The notes: generated by a model not told the origin, from the letters alone. DNA of 64,000 nt from Bacillota bacterium (GCA_023390175.1 JAEWDK010000024.1:310001-374000), one strand, 5' to 3'. Counted from the first letter of the stretch, positions 45,324-56,110 are shown. Numbers and translations are program-made.

Positions 45324-46502
45324 TTAATGATGGAACAGCCTCATCCCGGTAAACGCCATTGCAATACCGTATTTATTGCAGGTGTCAATTACATTATCGT
45401 CACGGATGGAACCGCCCGGCTGCGCAATGTACTTAACACCAGTTTTATGAGCGCGTTCAATGTTATCGCCGAACGGGAAAAAGGCATCCGAGCCAAGCGA
45501 AACGTCGGTCAGGGTGTCAAGCCACGCACGTTTTTCCTCCCGGGTAAGCGGCTCCGGCTTTTCGGCAAACAGATTCTGCCAGGTGCCTTCGGCCAAAACA
45601 TCCATATATTCATCGGAAATATATACGTCGATCGTATTGTCCCTGTCTGGGCGGCGAATGTCTTCCTTGAATTTCAGGCCGAGCACCTTGGGGTGCTGGC
45701 GCAGGAACCAGATATCCGCTTTATTGCCCGCTAGGCGGGTGCAGTGGATTCTGGACTGCTGGCCCGCGCCAACGCCGATAACCTGGCCGTCTTTCACATA
45801 GCAAACGGAATTGGACTGTGTGTATTTTAGCGTAATAAGTGAAATCAGTAAGTCACGTTTTGCATCAGCCGGAATTATTTTATTTTCCGTAGGAAGGTTT
45901 GACAGCATGTCGTTATCAATCACAATTTCATTTCTGCCCTGTTCAAATGTAATACCGTAAACATCCTTGTGTTCTACCGGGCTGGGCTTATAATTTAATT
46001 CCATCGATACGATGTTGTAGCCGCCCTTGCGTTTGGATTTCAGGATTTCAAGCGCTTCATCCGTGTAGCCGGGGGCAATAATTCCGTCGGAAACTTCACG
46101 CGCAATCAGTGTGGCCGTTTCTTTGTCGCAAATATCGGAAAGAGCAATCCAGTCGCCGTAGGAGGACATTCTGTCCGCTCCTCTGGCCATAGCGTACGCG
46201 CTGGCAAGAGGAGAAAGCTCCAAATCATCCACGAAATAAATCTTTTTTAGCGTATCTGAAAGCTCGGCAGCAACCGCAGCACCGGCCGGGCTGACATGCT
46301 TGAAGGAAGCCGCGGCCGGAAGCCCGGTTGCTTTTTTCAGTTCCTGAACCAGCTGCCAGCTGTTAAACGCATCGAGAAAATTAATGTAACCCGGCCTGCC
46401 GTTCAGCACCTGAATGGGCAGTTCACTTCCGTCCTGCATAAAAATCCGCGATGGCTTTTGATTTGGGTTACAGCCGTATTTTAAAGTGAGTTCGTTCGAC
46501 AT
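45324..46502 (-). CDS. purH: Stand-alone AICAR transformylase (PurH C-terminal domain type)
   Basis: Formylates AICAR, the ninth purine step. Only the transformylase domain is present (about 392 residues); the IMP cyclohydrolase domain normally at the PurH N terminus is missing. The catalytic Lys-His pair is in AAASFKHVSPAGAA near residue 70, and SNSVCYVKDGQVIGVGAGQQSR is conserved. Start ATG 46502 follows GGAGG; TTG 46517 precedes that site. The next gene upstream supplies an unrelated PurO-type cyclohydrolase, so together they replace bifunctional PurH. Confidence 0.92.
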   Translation of the reverse strand: MSNELTLKYGCNPNQKPSRIFMQDGSELPIQVLNGRPGYINFLDAFNSWQLVQELKKATGLPAAASFKHVSPAGAAVAAELSDTLKKIYFVDDLELSPLASAYAMARGADRMSSYGDWIALSDICDKETATLIAREVSDGIIAPGYTDEALEILKSKRKGGYNIVSMELNYKPSPVEHKDVYGITFEQGRNEIVIDNDMLSNLPTENKIIPADAKRDLLISLITLKYTQSNSVCYVKDGQVIGVGAGQQSRIHCTRLAGNKADIWFLRQHPKVLGLKFKEDIRRPDRDNTIDVYISDEYMDVLAEGTWQNLFAEKPEPLTREEKRAWLDTLTDVSLGSDAFFPFGDNIERAHKTGVKYIAQPGGSIRDDNVIDTCNKYGIAMAFTGMRLFHH

Positions 46503-46521
46503 TTCAGCTACCTCCAATATT

Positions 46522-47220
46522 TTATTGATTCTTATTCATAATACGGGTGTCAGTCGCGCCGGTTTTCAAATTGATAAGCCGGGTAAAAAGAGACACTTTA
46601 TTTTCTTCATTCAGGCTGTTCCAAACCGTATGGGTAAATTGATCAATCTCTCCCGTAATGGCAACGAGTGTCGGTTCCCCTTCAAAAGAAGGCAGCGGAT
46701 TGCCGTCCCCCCGGTAAGTATGAATCAAATGCCCTTCCCCGCTGACCGGGGATTCATATTCATAAAAAAAACGCTGCGTGGAATCGGGGTTACCGTTTGC
46801 GCTTTTTAAAATGGAAAGCTTGTAATCTCCGTTCGCTTCCACAATACCGGAAATGCGCGGGGTGAAATTCGGCATATCCGGTTCAAAGGTACGGGTGCGC
46901 AGCGCCGCCGCAAATGTTTTGCCCTGCTGCATGGAATCGTAAATCGTGTCCGTTTGGTCACCGTTTGTAACGATTGTAGCCTTCCCAAGCACACGGACAG
47001 GGGAATAAATAATCAAGGATGGATCAACCAGCTTTGCGGGGTCAAAGGCCTGCGTTTTAATCCCATTTTCATCCTCCACAAAGATGCGGTTGCGGCTGTT
47101 TTCGCTGCGCCCCATAATAAAATAGGCAATAACAGCGTTGTTGCCGTCGGAGCTTCTGCCCAAAATAATTCCGCGGCCCGGGTACGCATTCGTTCCCAAT
47201 ACTGCTTCTATGTTTTTCAT
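46522..47220 (-). CDS. purO: PurO-type IMP cyclohydrolase
   Basis: Closes FAICAR to IMP, the last purine step. 232 residues matching the archaeal-type IMP cyclohydrolase fold (NTN-hydrolase-like), with TNAYPGRGIILGRSSDG at the start and SENSRNRIF further in. Not related to the PurH cyclohydrolase domain. Its position 19 bases before the stand-alone transformylase supports the role. ATG 47220 has a weak AAGGA site. Confidence 0.88.
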   Translation of the reverse strand: MKNIEAVLGTNAYPGRGIILGRSSDGNNAVIAYFIMGRSENSRNRIFVEDENGIKTQAFDPAKLVDPSLIIYSPVRVLGKATIVTNGDQTDTIYDSMQQGKTFAAALRTRTFEPDMPNFTPRISGIVEANGDYKLSILKSANGNPDSTQRFFYEYESPVSGEGHLIHTYRGDGNPLPSFEGEPTLVAITGEIDQFTHTVWNSLNEENKVSLFTRLINLKTGATDTRIMNKNQ

Positions 47221-47299
47221 TTATATGACCATTCCTTTCTCGAACAATACGGGGTGTCTGTTTTCGGTTTTCCGGAATTTAGTTTGAGAGATTTATCTA

Positions 47300-47935
47300 T
47301 CAAACTTCATCCTCCTGAATATATGCTCTTCCGTTTTTGACAGAAATCCTTCCCTGGCAGAACAGTGATACCGCTTTGGGGAGCAGCTGCCATTCCGCCT
47401 GTTCCATCACCCTGCGCTGCAAACTCTGCGGCGTATCATTCGGAAAAACCAAGACCGCCTTTTGCAGGATGATCGGCCCGCCGTCACAAACCTCATTTAC
47501 AAAATGAACGGTTGCGCCGGTAACCTTCACTCCTTTTTCGAGTGCCGCTTCATGTACTTTTAATCCATAATAGCCCTCGCCGCAAAAAGAAGGAATCAAC
47601 GCGGGATGGACATTGATAATTTTATTTTCATAATGCCGAATCACATTTTCACTGATAATGGTCATAAACCCCGCAAGAACAATCAAGTCAATTCTATTCC
47701 GGTTTAGAATCGAGAGCAAAGCCTCATCATATTCCTGCTGACCGGAGTAATTCTTACGCAGCAAGACTTCGGTAGGAATATTAGCCCCGGCCGCACGTTC
47801 CAGCGCATGGGCGTCCGTTCTGCTGGAAATCACAAGCGCGATTTTGCCGCCCGGAATTTTCGAATTAACCTGCGCGTCGATCAGTGCCTGAAGATTTGTA
47901 CCGCCGCCGGAAACCAAAACGGCAATATTCAGCAT
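47300..47935 (-). CDS. purN: Phosphoribosylglycinamide formyltransferase
   Basis: Folate-dependent GAR transformylase, purine step three. [18 protein letters not shown] at the N terminus; active-site Asn-His-Asp in [12 protein letters not shown] and [14 protein letters not shown]. 211 residues. ATG 47935 follows GGAGGG and overlaps the purM end by 7 bases. Confidence 0.97.
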   Translation of the reverse strand: MLNIAVLVSGGGTNLQALIDAQVNSKIPGGKIALVISSRTDAHALERAAGANIPTEVLLRKNYSGQQEYDEALLSILNRNRIDLIVLAGFMTIISENVIRHYENKIINVHPALIPSFCGEGYYGLKVHEAALEKGVKVTGATVHFVNEVCDGGPIILQKAVLVFPNDTPQSLQRRVMEQAEWQLLPKAVSLFCQGRISVKNGRAYIQEDEV

Positions 47936-48963
47936 AGGGTTACGCCCTCCTCACCGGCAACCACGCTGCCGATGACAAAGGCGTGCTCACCCGCTGCGTT
48001 CAGCTCGGAGACCGCCTGATTCGCCTGCTCCTTCGCAACAATCATGCACATGCCGATACCCATGTTAAAGGTATTATACATTTCACGCTCCGGAATATTT
48101 CCCTGCTTTTGCAGCAAAGTGAAAATCGGCAGTTTAGGCAATGATGCCAGTTCAATTTGAGCCGTAGTGCCGGGTTTGAGCATACGCGGAATATTTTCAA
48201 AAAATCCGCCGCCGGTAATATGGGAAATCGCCTTAACTTGAATTTTCCCCAGTAAAGACAGGACAGGCTTTACATAAATTTTGGTTGGGGTTAAAAGTTC
48301 TTCCCCAATCGTATGTCCCAGATCGTCAAGATGCATATTGATGTTTTTATCACTGATATTGAATACTTTCCTTACGAGGGAAAAGCCGTTGGAATGCACA
48401 CCGGAGGACTGAAGCCCGATGATCGCATCGCCTTCTTGAATCTGTGAACCGTCAATGATTTTATCCCGGTCCACCATTCCCACGGAAAATCCTGCTAAGT
48501 CGTATTCATCTACCGGATAAAATCCCGGCATTTCAGCGGTTTCACCGCCGACAAGCGCGCAGTTTGACTGAACACAGCCTTCTGCGACACCCGAAACAAT
48601 CTGAGCAATTCGTTCCGGATAATTTTTTCCGACCGCTAAGTAGTCAAGGAAAAAAAGCGGTTTTGCCCCGCAGCAAATTACGTCGTTCACGCACATGGCA
48701 ACACAGTCAATCCCAATGGTATCGTGCTTGTCCATAAGAAAAGCAATTTTCAATTTTGTGCCGACTCCGTCCGTTCCGCTGACCAAAACAGGCGCATTCA
48801 TTCCGCCCAAATCCGGCTGAAACAGCCCGCCAAAGCCGCCGATTCCTGAAACCACACCCGGTATGTTGGTACGGGAAACATGACTTTTCATCAACTCAAC
48901 CGCTTTGTAACCCGCGGTTACGTCAACCCCGGCCGCTTTATAACTTTCGCTGAAGCTTTTCAT
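47929..48963 (-). CDS. purM: Phosphoribosylformylglycinamidine cyclo-ligase (AIR synthetase)
   Basis: Purine step five. [15 protein letters not shown] and [12 protein letters not shown] are typical. 344 residues. GGAGGATC precedes ATG 48963. Directly follows purE; purC and purF, often between these genes in Clostridia, are not here. Confidence 0.98.
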   Translation of the reverse strand: MKSFSESYKAAGVDVTAGYKAVELMKSHVSRTNIPGVVSGIGGFGGLFQPDLGGMNAPVLVSGTDGVGTKLKIAFLMDKHDTIGIDCVAMCVNDVICCGAKPLFFLDYLAVGKNYPERIAQIVSGVAEGCVQSNCALVGGETAEMPGFYPVDEYDLAGFSVGMVDRDKIIDGSQIQEGDAIIGLQSSGVHSNGFSLVRKVFNISDKNINMHLDDLGHTIGEELLTPTKIYVKPVLSLLGKIQVKAISHITGGGFFENIPRMLKPGTTAQIELASLPKLPIFTLLQKQGNIPEREMYNTFNMGIGMCMIVAKEQANQAVSELNAAGEHAFVIGSVVAGEEGVTLC

Positions 48964-48993
48964 ATGTGATCCTCCGTATTTTTGTATTCCTGA

Positions 48994-49497
48994 TTATAAT
49001 TCCCAAATTTTCGCCTGAATTGCCTGATCCTTTTTCAAAACATCCTCGGCCATCTGCCGTTTCATTTCCGTAAGCTTGGCCGCAAGCGCTTCGTCGGAAA
49101 GCGCGAGCATCTGTGCCGCTAAAATTGCAGCATTGTCCGCCCCGTCAATGGCAACAGTGGCTACCGGAATGCCTCCCGGCATTTGTACCGTTGCCAAAAG
49201 CGCGTCCAGACCGTCCAGCGTTGAGGATTTCACCGGGATACCAATTACAGGAAGCGTGGTGTGCGCCGCCAGAACTCCGGCTAAATGAGCCGCCTTGCCT
49301 GCAGCCGCTATAATTACACCATAACCGTTTTCTTTTGCTGAAGAAGAGAATTCCGCAGCTGCCAGCGGGGTACGATGCGCTGACATCACATGTACTTCCA
49401 CGGGAATATCAAAGGATTTCAGTCTTTTGATTGCAGCCGAAACAACTGCAAAGTCACTGTCACTGCCCATAATAACCGCTACTTTTTTGAGAGACAT
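48994..49497 (-). CDS. purE: 5-(carboxyamino)imidazole ribonucleotide mutase
   Basis: Class I Pur[15 protein letters not shown] at the N terminus and SAHRTP at about 42-47. 167 residues. No purK is visible in the window, so either purK lies elsewhere or the enzyme uses AIR and CO2 directly. Start ATG 49497 follows AGGAG; longer frame extends into the leader. First gene of the operon, behind an attenuator-like leader. Confidence 0.96.
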   Translation of the reverse strand: MSLKKVAVIMGSDSDFAVVSAAIKRLKSFDIPVEVHVMSAHRTPLAAAEFSSSAKENGYGVIIAAAGKAAHLAGVLAAHTTLPVIGIPVKSSTLDGLDALLATVQMPGGIPVATVAIDGADNAAILAAQMLALSDEALAAKLTEMKRQMAEDVLKKDQAIQAKIWEL

Positions 49498-49530
49498 ATT
49501 ACACACTCCTATTAATTCAATGTCATTTGG

Positions 49531-49572
49531 CAAAATAAAAAACAGGCTGCGCCGATAAAACGTCGCAGCCTG
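49531..49572 (-). terminator. Intrinsic terminator in the pur operon leader
   Basis: Minus strand CAGGCTGCG, 12-base loop, CGCAGCCTG, then TTTTTTATTTTG. It lies between the pur promoter and purE, 34 bases before the purE start, so transcription must pass it to express the operon: an attenuator position. Confidence 0.9.
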
Positions 49573-49576
49573 AAAA

Positions 49577-49660
49577 TCATTTTAACAAACGGGATATTGG
49601 CGCAGTTTGGCAGTATGTCATTCGAATACCACTGCTTTTCTGAACGGAAGATACTGTCAT
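49577..49660 (-). CDS. 27-residue leader peptide of the pur operon
   Basis: ATG 49660 with a perfect GGAGG 8 bases upstream, 27 codons, TGA at 49579-49577. It begins MTVSSVQKSSGIR and ends MTYCQTAPISRLLK. The stop codon is 4 bases before the terminator stem, so a ribosome at the end of the ORF would cover the stem's 5' arm. I do not recognise the peptide. The arrangement fits translation-coupled attenuation; that is inference. Confidence 0.65.
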   Translation of the reverse strand: MTVSSVQKSSGIRMTYCQTAPISRLLK

Positions 49661-49692
49661 TACGCTTACCTCCGACAACATATTATGTGTTT

Positions 49693-49721
49693 ATTGTAGG
49701 TGATTATGACAATAAATTCAA
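49693..49721 (-). promoter_or_regulatory. pur operon promoter
   Basis: Minus strand TTGAAT (49721-49716), 17 bases, TACAAT (49698-49693). Start point near 49686, about 26 bases before the leader ORF. Confidence 0.8.
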
Positions 49722-49779
49722 TAGATGTTAAGATGAAAAGTCAATTTTGTTAAGTTATTGTGATGAAGCGGCTTTGCAC

Positions 49780-49803
49780 TGTCATAATTTGTGTAATATG
49801 ACA
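49780..49803. promoter_or_regulatory. Inverted repeat TGTCATA-N10-TATGACA upstream of pur
   Basis: Seven-base perfect arms about 60 bases upstream of the pur -35, just after the SPFH gene stop. The half-site TATGACA recurs inside the pur promoter spacer (49705-49711). Either an operator or a weak terminator of the SPFH unit. Confidence 0.45.
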
Positions 49804-49806
49804 CGG

Positions 49807-50718
49807 CTATTTAGCCAAATTGGAATCATCCGTCACCAGTTCTTTTAAAGAGGTTGCAAGGCCCGCAAGCGATTGGATGTTGGATGGAATAATAATCTTT
49901 GTCGCCTTGCCGTCCGCTGCTTTCCCGAACGCTTCCAAGCTCTTGATTGCAATAACGCGGTCATTTGGGTTTGCGTCGTTCAAAAGCTTAATGCTGTCCG
50001 CAAGGGCTTGCTGAACCGACATGATTGCCTGCGCTTCACCCTGTGCTTCGCGGATTTTTGTTTCCTTCTGGGCCTCGGCGCGCAGAATGGCGGATTCTTT
50101 CTCGCCTTCGGCGACCAAAATAGCGCTTTGCTTTTCGCCTTCGGCAGTCAGAATCAGGGCACGGCGTTCACGCTCGGCTTTCATCTGCTTCTCCATGGAT
50201 TCCTGAATTTCCTGCGGCGGAATAATATTCTTCAGCTCCACACGGTTTACCTTAATGCCCCACGCGTCGGTGGCCTCATCAAGGATAATACGGATTTTCG
50301 TGTTGATTACATCACGTGAAGTGAGGGTATGGTCAAGCTCCAGTTCACCGATAATGTTGCGGAGCGTGGTAGCCGAAAGATTTTCAATTGCGGAAACCGG
50401 GCGCTCAACGCCATACGCATATAGTTTTGAATCGGTGATCTGAAAATAAACAACGGTGTCGATCTGCATGGTTACGTTATCCTTTGTAATAACCGGCTGC
50501 GGCGGGAAATCGATTACCTGTTCCTTAAGGGATACCTTTTTCGATATTTTATCAATAAAAGGAATCATAAAATGCAGGCCGGTTGACCATGTGCTGTGGT
50601 AAGCGCCAAGACGTTCAATAACATACGCGTGTGCCTGCGGTACTACCTTCATATTGAAAATAATAATAAAAATTACTACCACCGCAAGCAGGATTAAAAT
50701 AATTGCTCCAAGGTTCAT
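49807..50718 (-). CDS. SPFH/stomatin-family membrane protein (QmcA-like)
   Basis: One N-terminal membrane segment (2-22), an SPFH domain (about 23-180) with VVPQAHAYVIERLGAYH and VTKDNVTMQIDTVVYFQI-like sequence, then a long Glu/Ala-rich coiled coil (about 185-250, AEGEKQSAILVAEGEKES). 303 residues. Forms membrane scaffolds and works with NfeD proteins; an NfeD gene is two genes upstream. Confidence 0.92.
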   Translation of the reverse strand: MNLGAIILILLAVVVIFIIIFNMKVVPQAHAYVIERLGAYHSTWSTGLHFMIPFIDKISKKVSLKEQVIDFPPQPVITKDNVTMQIDTVVYFQITDSKLYAYGVERPVSAIENLSATTLRNIIGELELDHTLTSRDVINTKIRIILDEATDAWGIKVNRVELKNIIPPQEIQESMEKQMKAERERRALILTAEGEKQSAILVAEGEKESAILRAEAQKETKIREAQGEAQAIMSVQQALADSIKLLNDANPNDRVIAIKSLEAFGKAADGKATKIIIPSNIQSLAGLATSLKELVTDDSNLAK

Positions 50719-50734
50719 GATAAAAATCTCCTCT

Positions 50735-51019
50735 CTATTTTTCGATTACTTCAACAATCGCATTGCTGTACAAATACCTTTTGCCATTTAAATCGAACTT
50801 CACTCTGCCGGAATCATTTATGTCAACATCAAACTTCCCCTCGTAGGAGGCAATTTTCTTGCCGTCGAGGCTATAAATATTGACAGTCCGATTCAGGCCG
50901 CCCGTAAGGTCACTGTGAACATCCTTTCCCCATCGTTCCATTGAGGCACATCCCGCAAAGAAAACGATAAGCACCAGCAAGATTACGCTGACAATTCCCA
51001 GTAAAACTTTTTTCTTCAT
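50735..51019 (-). CDS. Small lipoprotein between NfeD and SPFH genes
   Basis: 94 residues. Signal sequence KKKVLLGIVSVILLVLIVFF, lipobox FAGC (Cys near 24), then a small beta-rich domain: GGLNRTVNIYSLDGKKIASYEGKF and KYLYSNAIVEVIEK-like ending. I recall similar short proteins in Firmicutes genomes and prophages but no known function. It sits 16 bases before the SPFH gene and 16 after nfeD, so a part of the same membrane unit. Confidence 0.75.
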   Translation of the reverse strand: MKKKVLLGIVSVILLVLIVFFAGCASMERWGKDVHSDLTGGLNRTVNIYSLDGKKIASYEGKFDVDINDSGRVKFDLNGKRYLYSNAIVEVIEK

Positions 51020-51035
51020 ACGCTTCCCCTAAATA

Positions 51036-51473
51036 TTATTTTATTTTTGTAACAATAACTTTCACGCCTTCAATGGATTTTATCAAAACGTGTTCGCCGA
51101 CTTCAATGACTGAACTGTCCTCGCTGCGAGCCGTCCAAATGCTGCCGAGTACATTCACCTGCCCGACGCCGAGCATATTGTTGATTTCGATAATTACAAT
51201 TCCTGTCTTTCCAATGTATCTGCCCGCATTGGTATCAACCCTTTTAAAATTCAGCAGCTTTTTCACAAGCGGCCTTGTCGCCAGAAGTGTAACGGCACTT
51301 ACCACAACAAAAACGACTGCCTGCAGCCACAGGTCGGCTCCGCATAAATCTGCAATCAGCGCACCCACACCGCCTGCTACAAACCAGATGGACACCAGCT
51401 GTGCGGTTGCCCCCTCCACGACAGCGGCAACAACGATAACCACCAGCCAAAAATACGGCAAATATGCTTCCAT
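51036..51473 (-). CDS. NfeD-family membrane protein
   Basis: 145 residues: about three membrane segments (8-80) and a C-terminal OB-like domain from GRYIGKTGIVIIEINN to the end. Short NfeD, lacking the serine protease domain of long forms. Partner of the SPFH protein. GGGGGGTGAAAAC precedes the ATG. Confidence 0.88.
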   Translation of the reverse strand: MEAYLPYFWLVVIVVAAVVEGATAQLVSIWFVAGGVGALIADLCGADLWLQAVVFVVVSAVTLLATRPLVKKLLNFKRVDTNAGRYIGKTGIVIIEINNMLGVGQVNVLGSIWTARSEDSSVIEVGEHVLIKSIEGVKVIVTKIK

Positions 51474-51500
51474 GTTTTCACCCCCCTTGGTGTTGAGAAC

Positions 51501-51529
51501 ATAGTATCACATGTGATATAGGAACACAA
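51501..51529 (-). promoter_or_regulatory. nfeD operon promoter with palindrome
   Basis: Minus strand TTGTGT, 17 bases, TACTAT. A perfect 14-bp palindrome TATCACATGTGATA at 51505-51518 lies across the spacer and -10, a good operator position. Confidence 0.6.
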
Positions 51530-51751
51530 CAGCGCGAAAAAGCTGAAATAGTCTGATTTTGGCGTATTTTTCAGAATTGGTCATTTCTCCTCATTGGAAT
51601 GAAACAGGGCGAGCCAGAGCTTATCGGCGCGCATTATATCGTTAACATTTTGACAATTTAAGATTTATTTATGCCGTTCCGGGCAAAATATATTCACCGT
51701 CATGAACAAACGGTTCATTTTAAAATATAAATTTACTGTTCATAATAAGCA
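51530..51751. other. Gene-free stretch between nfeD promoter and groEL terminator
   Basis: AT-rich, with no convincing ORF, RNA or repeat. A small TGAAC/GTTCA inverted repeat near 51700 and an isolated TTGACA without a partner -10 are all I see. Confidence 0.6.
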
Positions 51752-51785
51752 TAAAAAAACGGACGCCGTAAAGACGTCCGTTTTC
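51752..51785 (-). terminator. Terminator after groEL
   Basis: Minus strand AAAACGGACG, 9-base loop, CGTCCGTTTT with further T residues. 25 bases after the groEL stop. Confidence 0.9.
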
Positions 51786-51809
51786 AAAATATATGCTTTT
51801 AGCTGTGAA

Positions 51810-53767
<1,958 letters not shown>

Positions 53768-53789
53768 TTAAAAATTCATTTAAATTTGT

Positions 53790-53816
53790 TTAGCACTCGC
53801 TATCTTTGAGTGCTAA
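53790..53816. promoter_or_regulatory. CIRCE element (HrcA operator)
   Basis: TTAGCACTC, exactly 9 bases, GAGTGCTAA: a perfect CIRCE. It lies just downstream of the groES promoter, so the operon is under HrcA heat-shock repression. Confidence 0.98.
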
Positions 53817-53820
53817 GTCT

Positions 53821-53849
53821 ATTTTATCTACTTGAGTATGAAAAATCAA
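53821..53849 (-). promoter_or_regulatory. groESL promoter
   Basis: Minus strand TTGATT, 17 bases, TAAAAT, immediately upstream of CIRCE. Confidence 0.85.
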
Positions 53850-53912
53850 TAGATTTTTCACTAAAATTTGCAATTTAATAAATTATTTACAATTTATCTA
53901 AAATACCCGTAA

Positions 53913-54815
53913 TTATTCAGGGACAATAAAGCGGATTGCTTTTGATGCTACCTGAAAACGGACATGGTCAATGGCACGGCACTCCCCGTCAAAATTGGCA
54001 ATCACGGGTTTTGGCGCAGCAACATCCATTTCACGGCCGCGGCAGAACGTTAAAATGTCTTTAAACAGCGGGGATTCAAGATGCCCGCCGGCTTTGTAAA
54101 CCTTAATCAGTGATGGAATTTGCAGCAGAGGCGGTTTTTTGATTAAAATAAAATCAAGCAGGCCGTCATCGGGAATTGCCTGCGGAGCGCCGCAGTATCC
54201 GCCGCCGTAGTACCGGCCGCTTCCTGCAAGGGCAAACAGATAGTTTCCCTCATACGTTTTATCCCCATCAATTGTTATTTTTAAGTGTTCCCCAATCTTA
54301 CCCAAAAGCACTTTTCCGACCGCCAGGTTATACGCCGCAGGGCCGCTTAGGAACGGAATATTTTTAAATTTCACCATTTCATAGGCTACCTTTGCGTCCA
54401 GCCCGATGGAGCACAAATTAATGGAATAATGTCCTTCAAATTCAATCATATCCACCCAGCGTGATGATGCGCCGCGTTGTTTTTCAAATGATAAAAAGTT
54501 TTCGATCGGGCCGAAGGTTTTTACATAATCATTCCCGGAACCGCAGGGAATAACCCCTACCTCAACGTTTTCCATTCCAACCGCGCCGGCGGCAACTTCG
54601 CTGAGCGTTCCGTCCCCGCCAACCGCATAAACACGCACCGAATCGCCCTTCGAGCCCTGCTGCCGTGTTAATTCGGTTGCCTGCTTGGGCTGATTCGTAA
54701 TATGGCAGACACATTCCATCCCGGCTTGACGAAAATGCTCCTGAATGAGCGGGAAAACAGAATTGTATGGATTTTTCTTACCGGCCACCGGATTTACAAT
54801 AAACACATAGCGCAT
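53913..54815 (-). CDS. Diacylglycerol kinase-like lipid kinase
   Basis: YegS/DagK-type lipid kinase, about 300 residues. RYVFIVNPVAGKK at the N terminus, the nucleotide loop AVGGDGTLSEVA near 70 and PCGSGNDYVKTFG near 98-110 are conserved. Probably phosphorylates diacylglycerol or a related lipid. Start ATG 54815 follows AGGAGG. Single gene. Confidence 0.9.
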   Translation of the reverse strand: MRYVFIVNPVAGKKNPYNSVFPLIQEHFRQAGMECVCHITNQPKQATELTRQQGSKGDSVRVYAVGGDGTLSEVAAGAVGMENVEVGVIPCGSGNDYVKTFGPIENFLSFEKQRGASSRWVDMIEFEGHYSINLCSIGLDAKVAYEMVKFKNIPFLSGPAAYNLAVGKVLLGKIGEHLKITIDGDKTYEGNYLFALAGSGRYYGGGYCGAPQAIPDDGLLDFILIKKPPLLQIPSLIKVYKAGGHLESPLFKDILTFCRGREMDVAAPKPVIANFDGECRAIDHVRFQVASKAIRFIVPE

Positions 54816-54944
54816 AGCGCAGCCTCCTAAATGAAACAACTGAACCGACTAGAAATGCCGGTAAGTTCAATTTGCGGCTAAAGCCGAATAACACAGGTCA
54901 AGGTCCTAAAAGTGATTCTTTTTATAAATTACTGCGCTTTGCGC

Positions 54945-56063
54945 TTATTTAAAATACATATAGAACTGGCATTTAATCATCCCGTTGTAAAGCTTCCTGC
55001 GCCTGTCCGCTTTGCGGCCATAGCACTCCTCAAAGGTTTCATCCGGGCTGATAATTGAGTAGCTCCAGCCATGTTTTTGCTCAAACACATTGCCCATCGT
55101 TCTGTAAAGTTCTTCAGCTTGACGGATATCCAAGAGGCGTTCCCCATACGGAGGGTTGCAGATTACGCAGCCATACTCCCCAACTGATTTGAAATCGGAA
55201 ATATCGCGTTTTTCCGCACGGATATTGGCAATTACGCCGGCTTTTCTCGCGTTTTCAAGCGTGAGGGAAACCGCGGCGCCGTCGATGTCGTAGCCCTGTG
55301 CGGCAAAGGTGGAATCCCGGCGAATCAAATCCTGTGCGCGCGCCTTTTCACGCTGCCACACACTCTTGTCAATATTTTCCCAGCGTTCAGCGGAAAAATG
55401 GCGCTGCATTCCCGGCGCGATATTGAGCGCGTACATGGCGGCTTCAATCAAAATTGTGCCCGAACCGCAGAACGGGTCAATAAAGTTTGCATCGCGGCGC
55501 ACACGGGCAAGGTATGCCATGGAGGCGGCAAGCGTTTCCTTGATTGGAGCTTCGGTGGAATTTGCGCGGTATCCGCGTTTGTGAAGTCCCGCTCCGGAGG
55601 TGTCAATCATGATGCTGACATTGTCTTTCATGATTAAAAACTGGATTTGATAAAGGGTTCCCGTTTCCTCAAACCAGCTCACATTGTACTTTTGTTTCAG
55701 GCGCTCCACGACCGCTTTTTTAATAATCGACTGGCAGTCCGGCACACTGGAAAGTTTGGAATTAAGGCTTCTTCCCTTTACAGGGAACGCATCGCTTTTC
55801 CCGATCCAGCGTTCCCACGGAAGTGATTTTACGCCCTGAAAAAGCTCCTCAAAGCTAAGCGCGCGAAAATTCCCCATCTGAACAAGGATTCTTTCCCCAT
55901 AGCGTGAACCGATATTGGCTCTGGCAAGCATTTCATCCGAACCGTCGAAAACGACTCTGCCGTTCTGCGGTTCGACATTTTTCGCATCCATCCATCTTAA
56001 TTCTTCGGCAACCAGGCCTTCAATTCCAAGAAGGCAGGGACAAACAAGTTTAAACTCTTCCAT
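54945..56063 (-). CDS. THUMP-domain class I rRNA/tRNA methyltransferase (RlmL-N/TrmN type)
   Basis: SAM-dependent RNA methyltransferase, 372 residues. N-terminal ferredoxin-like and THUMP region (about 1-155), then the Rossmann methyltransferase with FIDPFCGSGTILIEAA near 190 and the amino-methylase motif CNPPYGERL. Resembles Bacillus YpsC, a predicted 23S G2445 enzyme. Start ATG 56063 is 6 bases after GGAG; TTG 56075 overlaps it. Confidence 0.92.
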   Translation of the reverse strand: MEEFKLVCPCLLGIEGLVAEELRWMDAKNVEPQNGRVVFDGSDEMLARANIGSRYGERILVQMGNFRALSFEELFQGVKSLPWERWIGKSDAFPVKGRSLNSKLSSVPDCQSIIKKAVVERLKQKYNVSWFEETGTLYQIQFLIMKDNVSIMIDTSGAGLHKRGYRANSTEAPIKETLAASMAYLARVRRDANFIDPFCGSGTILIEAAMYALNIAPGMQRHFSAERWENIDKSVWQREKARAQDLIRRDSTFAAQGYDIDGAAVSLTLENARKAGVIANIRAEKRDISDFKSVGEYGCVICNPPYGERLLDIRQAEELYRTMGNVFEQKHGWSYSIISPDETFEECYGRKADRRRKLYNGMIKCQFYMYFK

Positions 56064-56087
56064 ATTTTTCTCCAATATAATAATTAT

Positions 56088-56110
56088 GGGGCTGCGTGTT
56101 ACGCAGCCCC
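56088..56110 (-). terminator. GC-rich hairpin between hpf and the methyltransferase gene
   Basis: GGGGCTGCGT, 3-base loop, ACGCAGCCCC, a perfect 10-bp stem. The minus-strand tail is AT-rich but has no T run, so terminator activity is uncertain. Confidence 0.55.
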
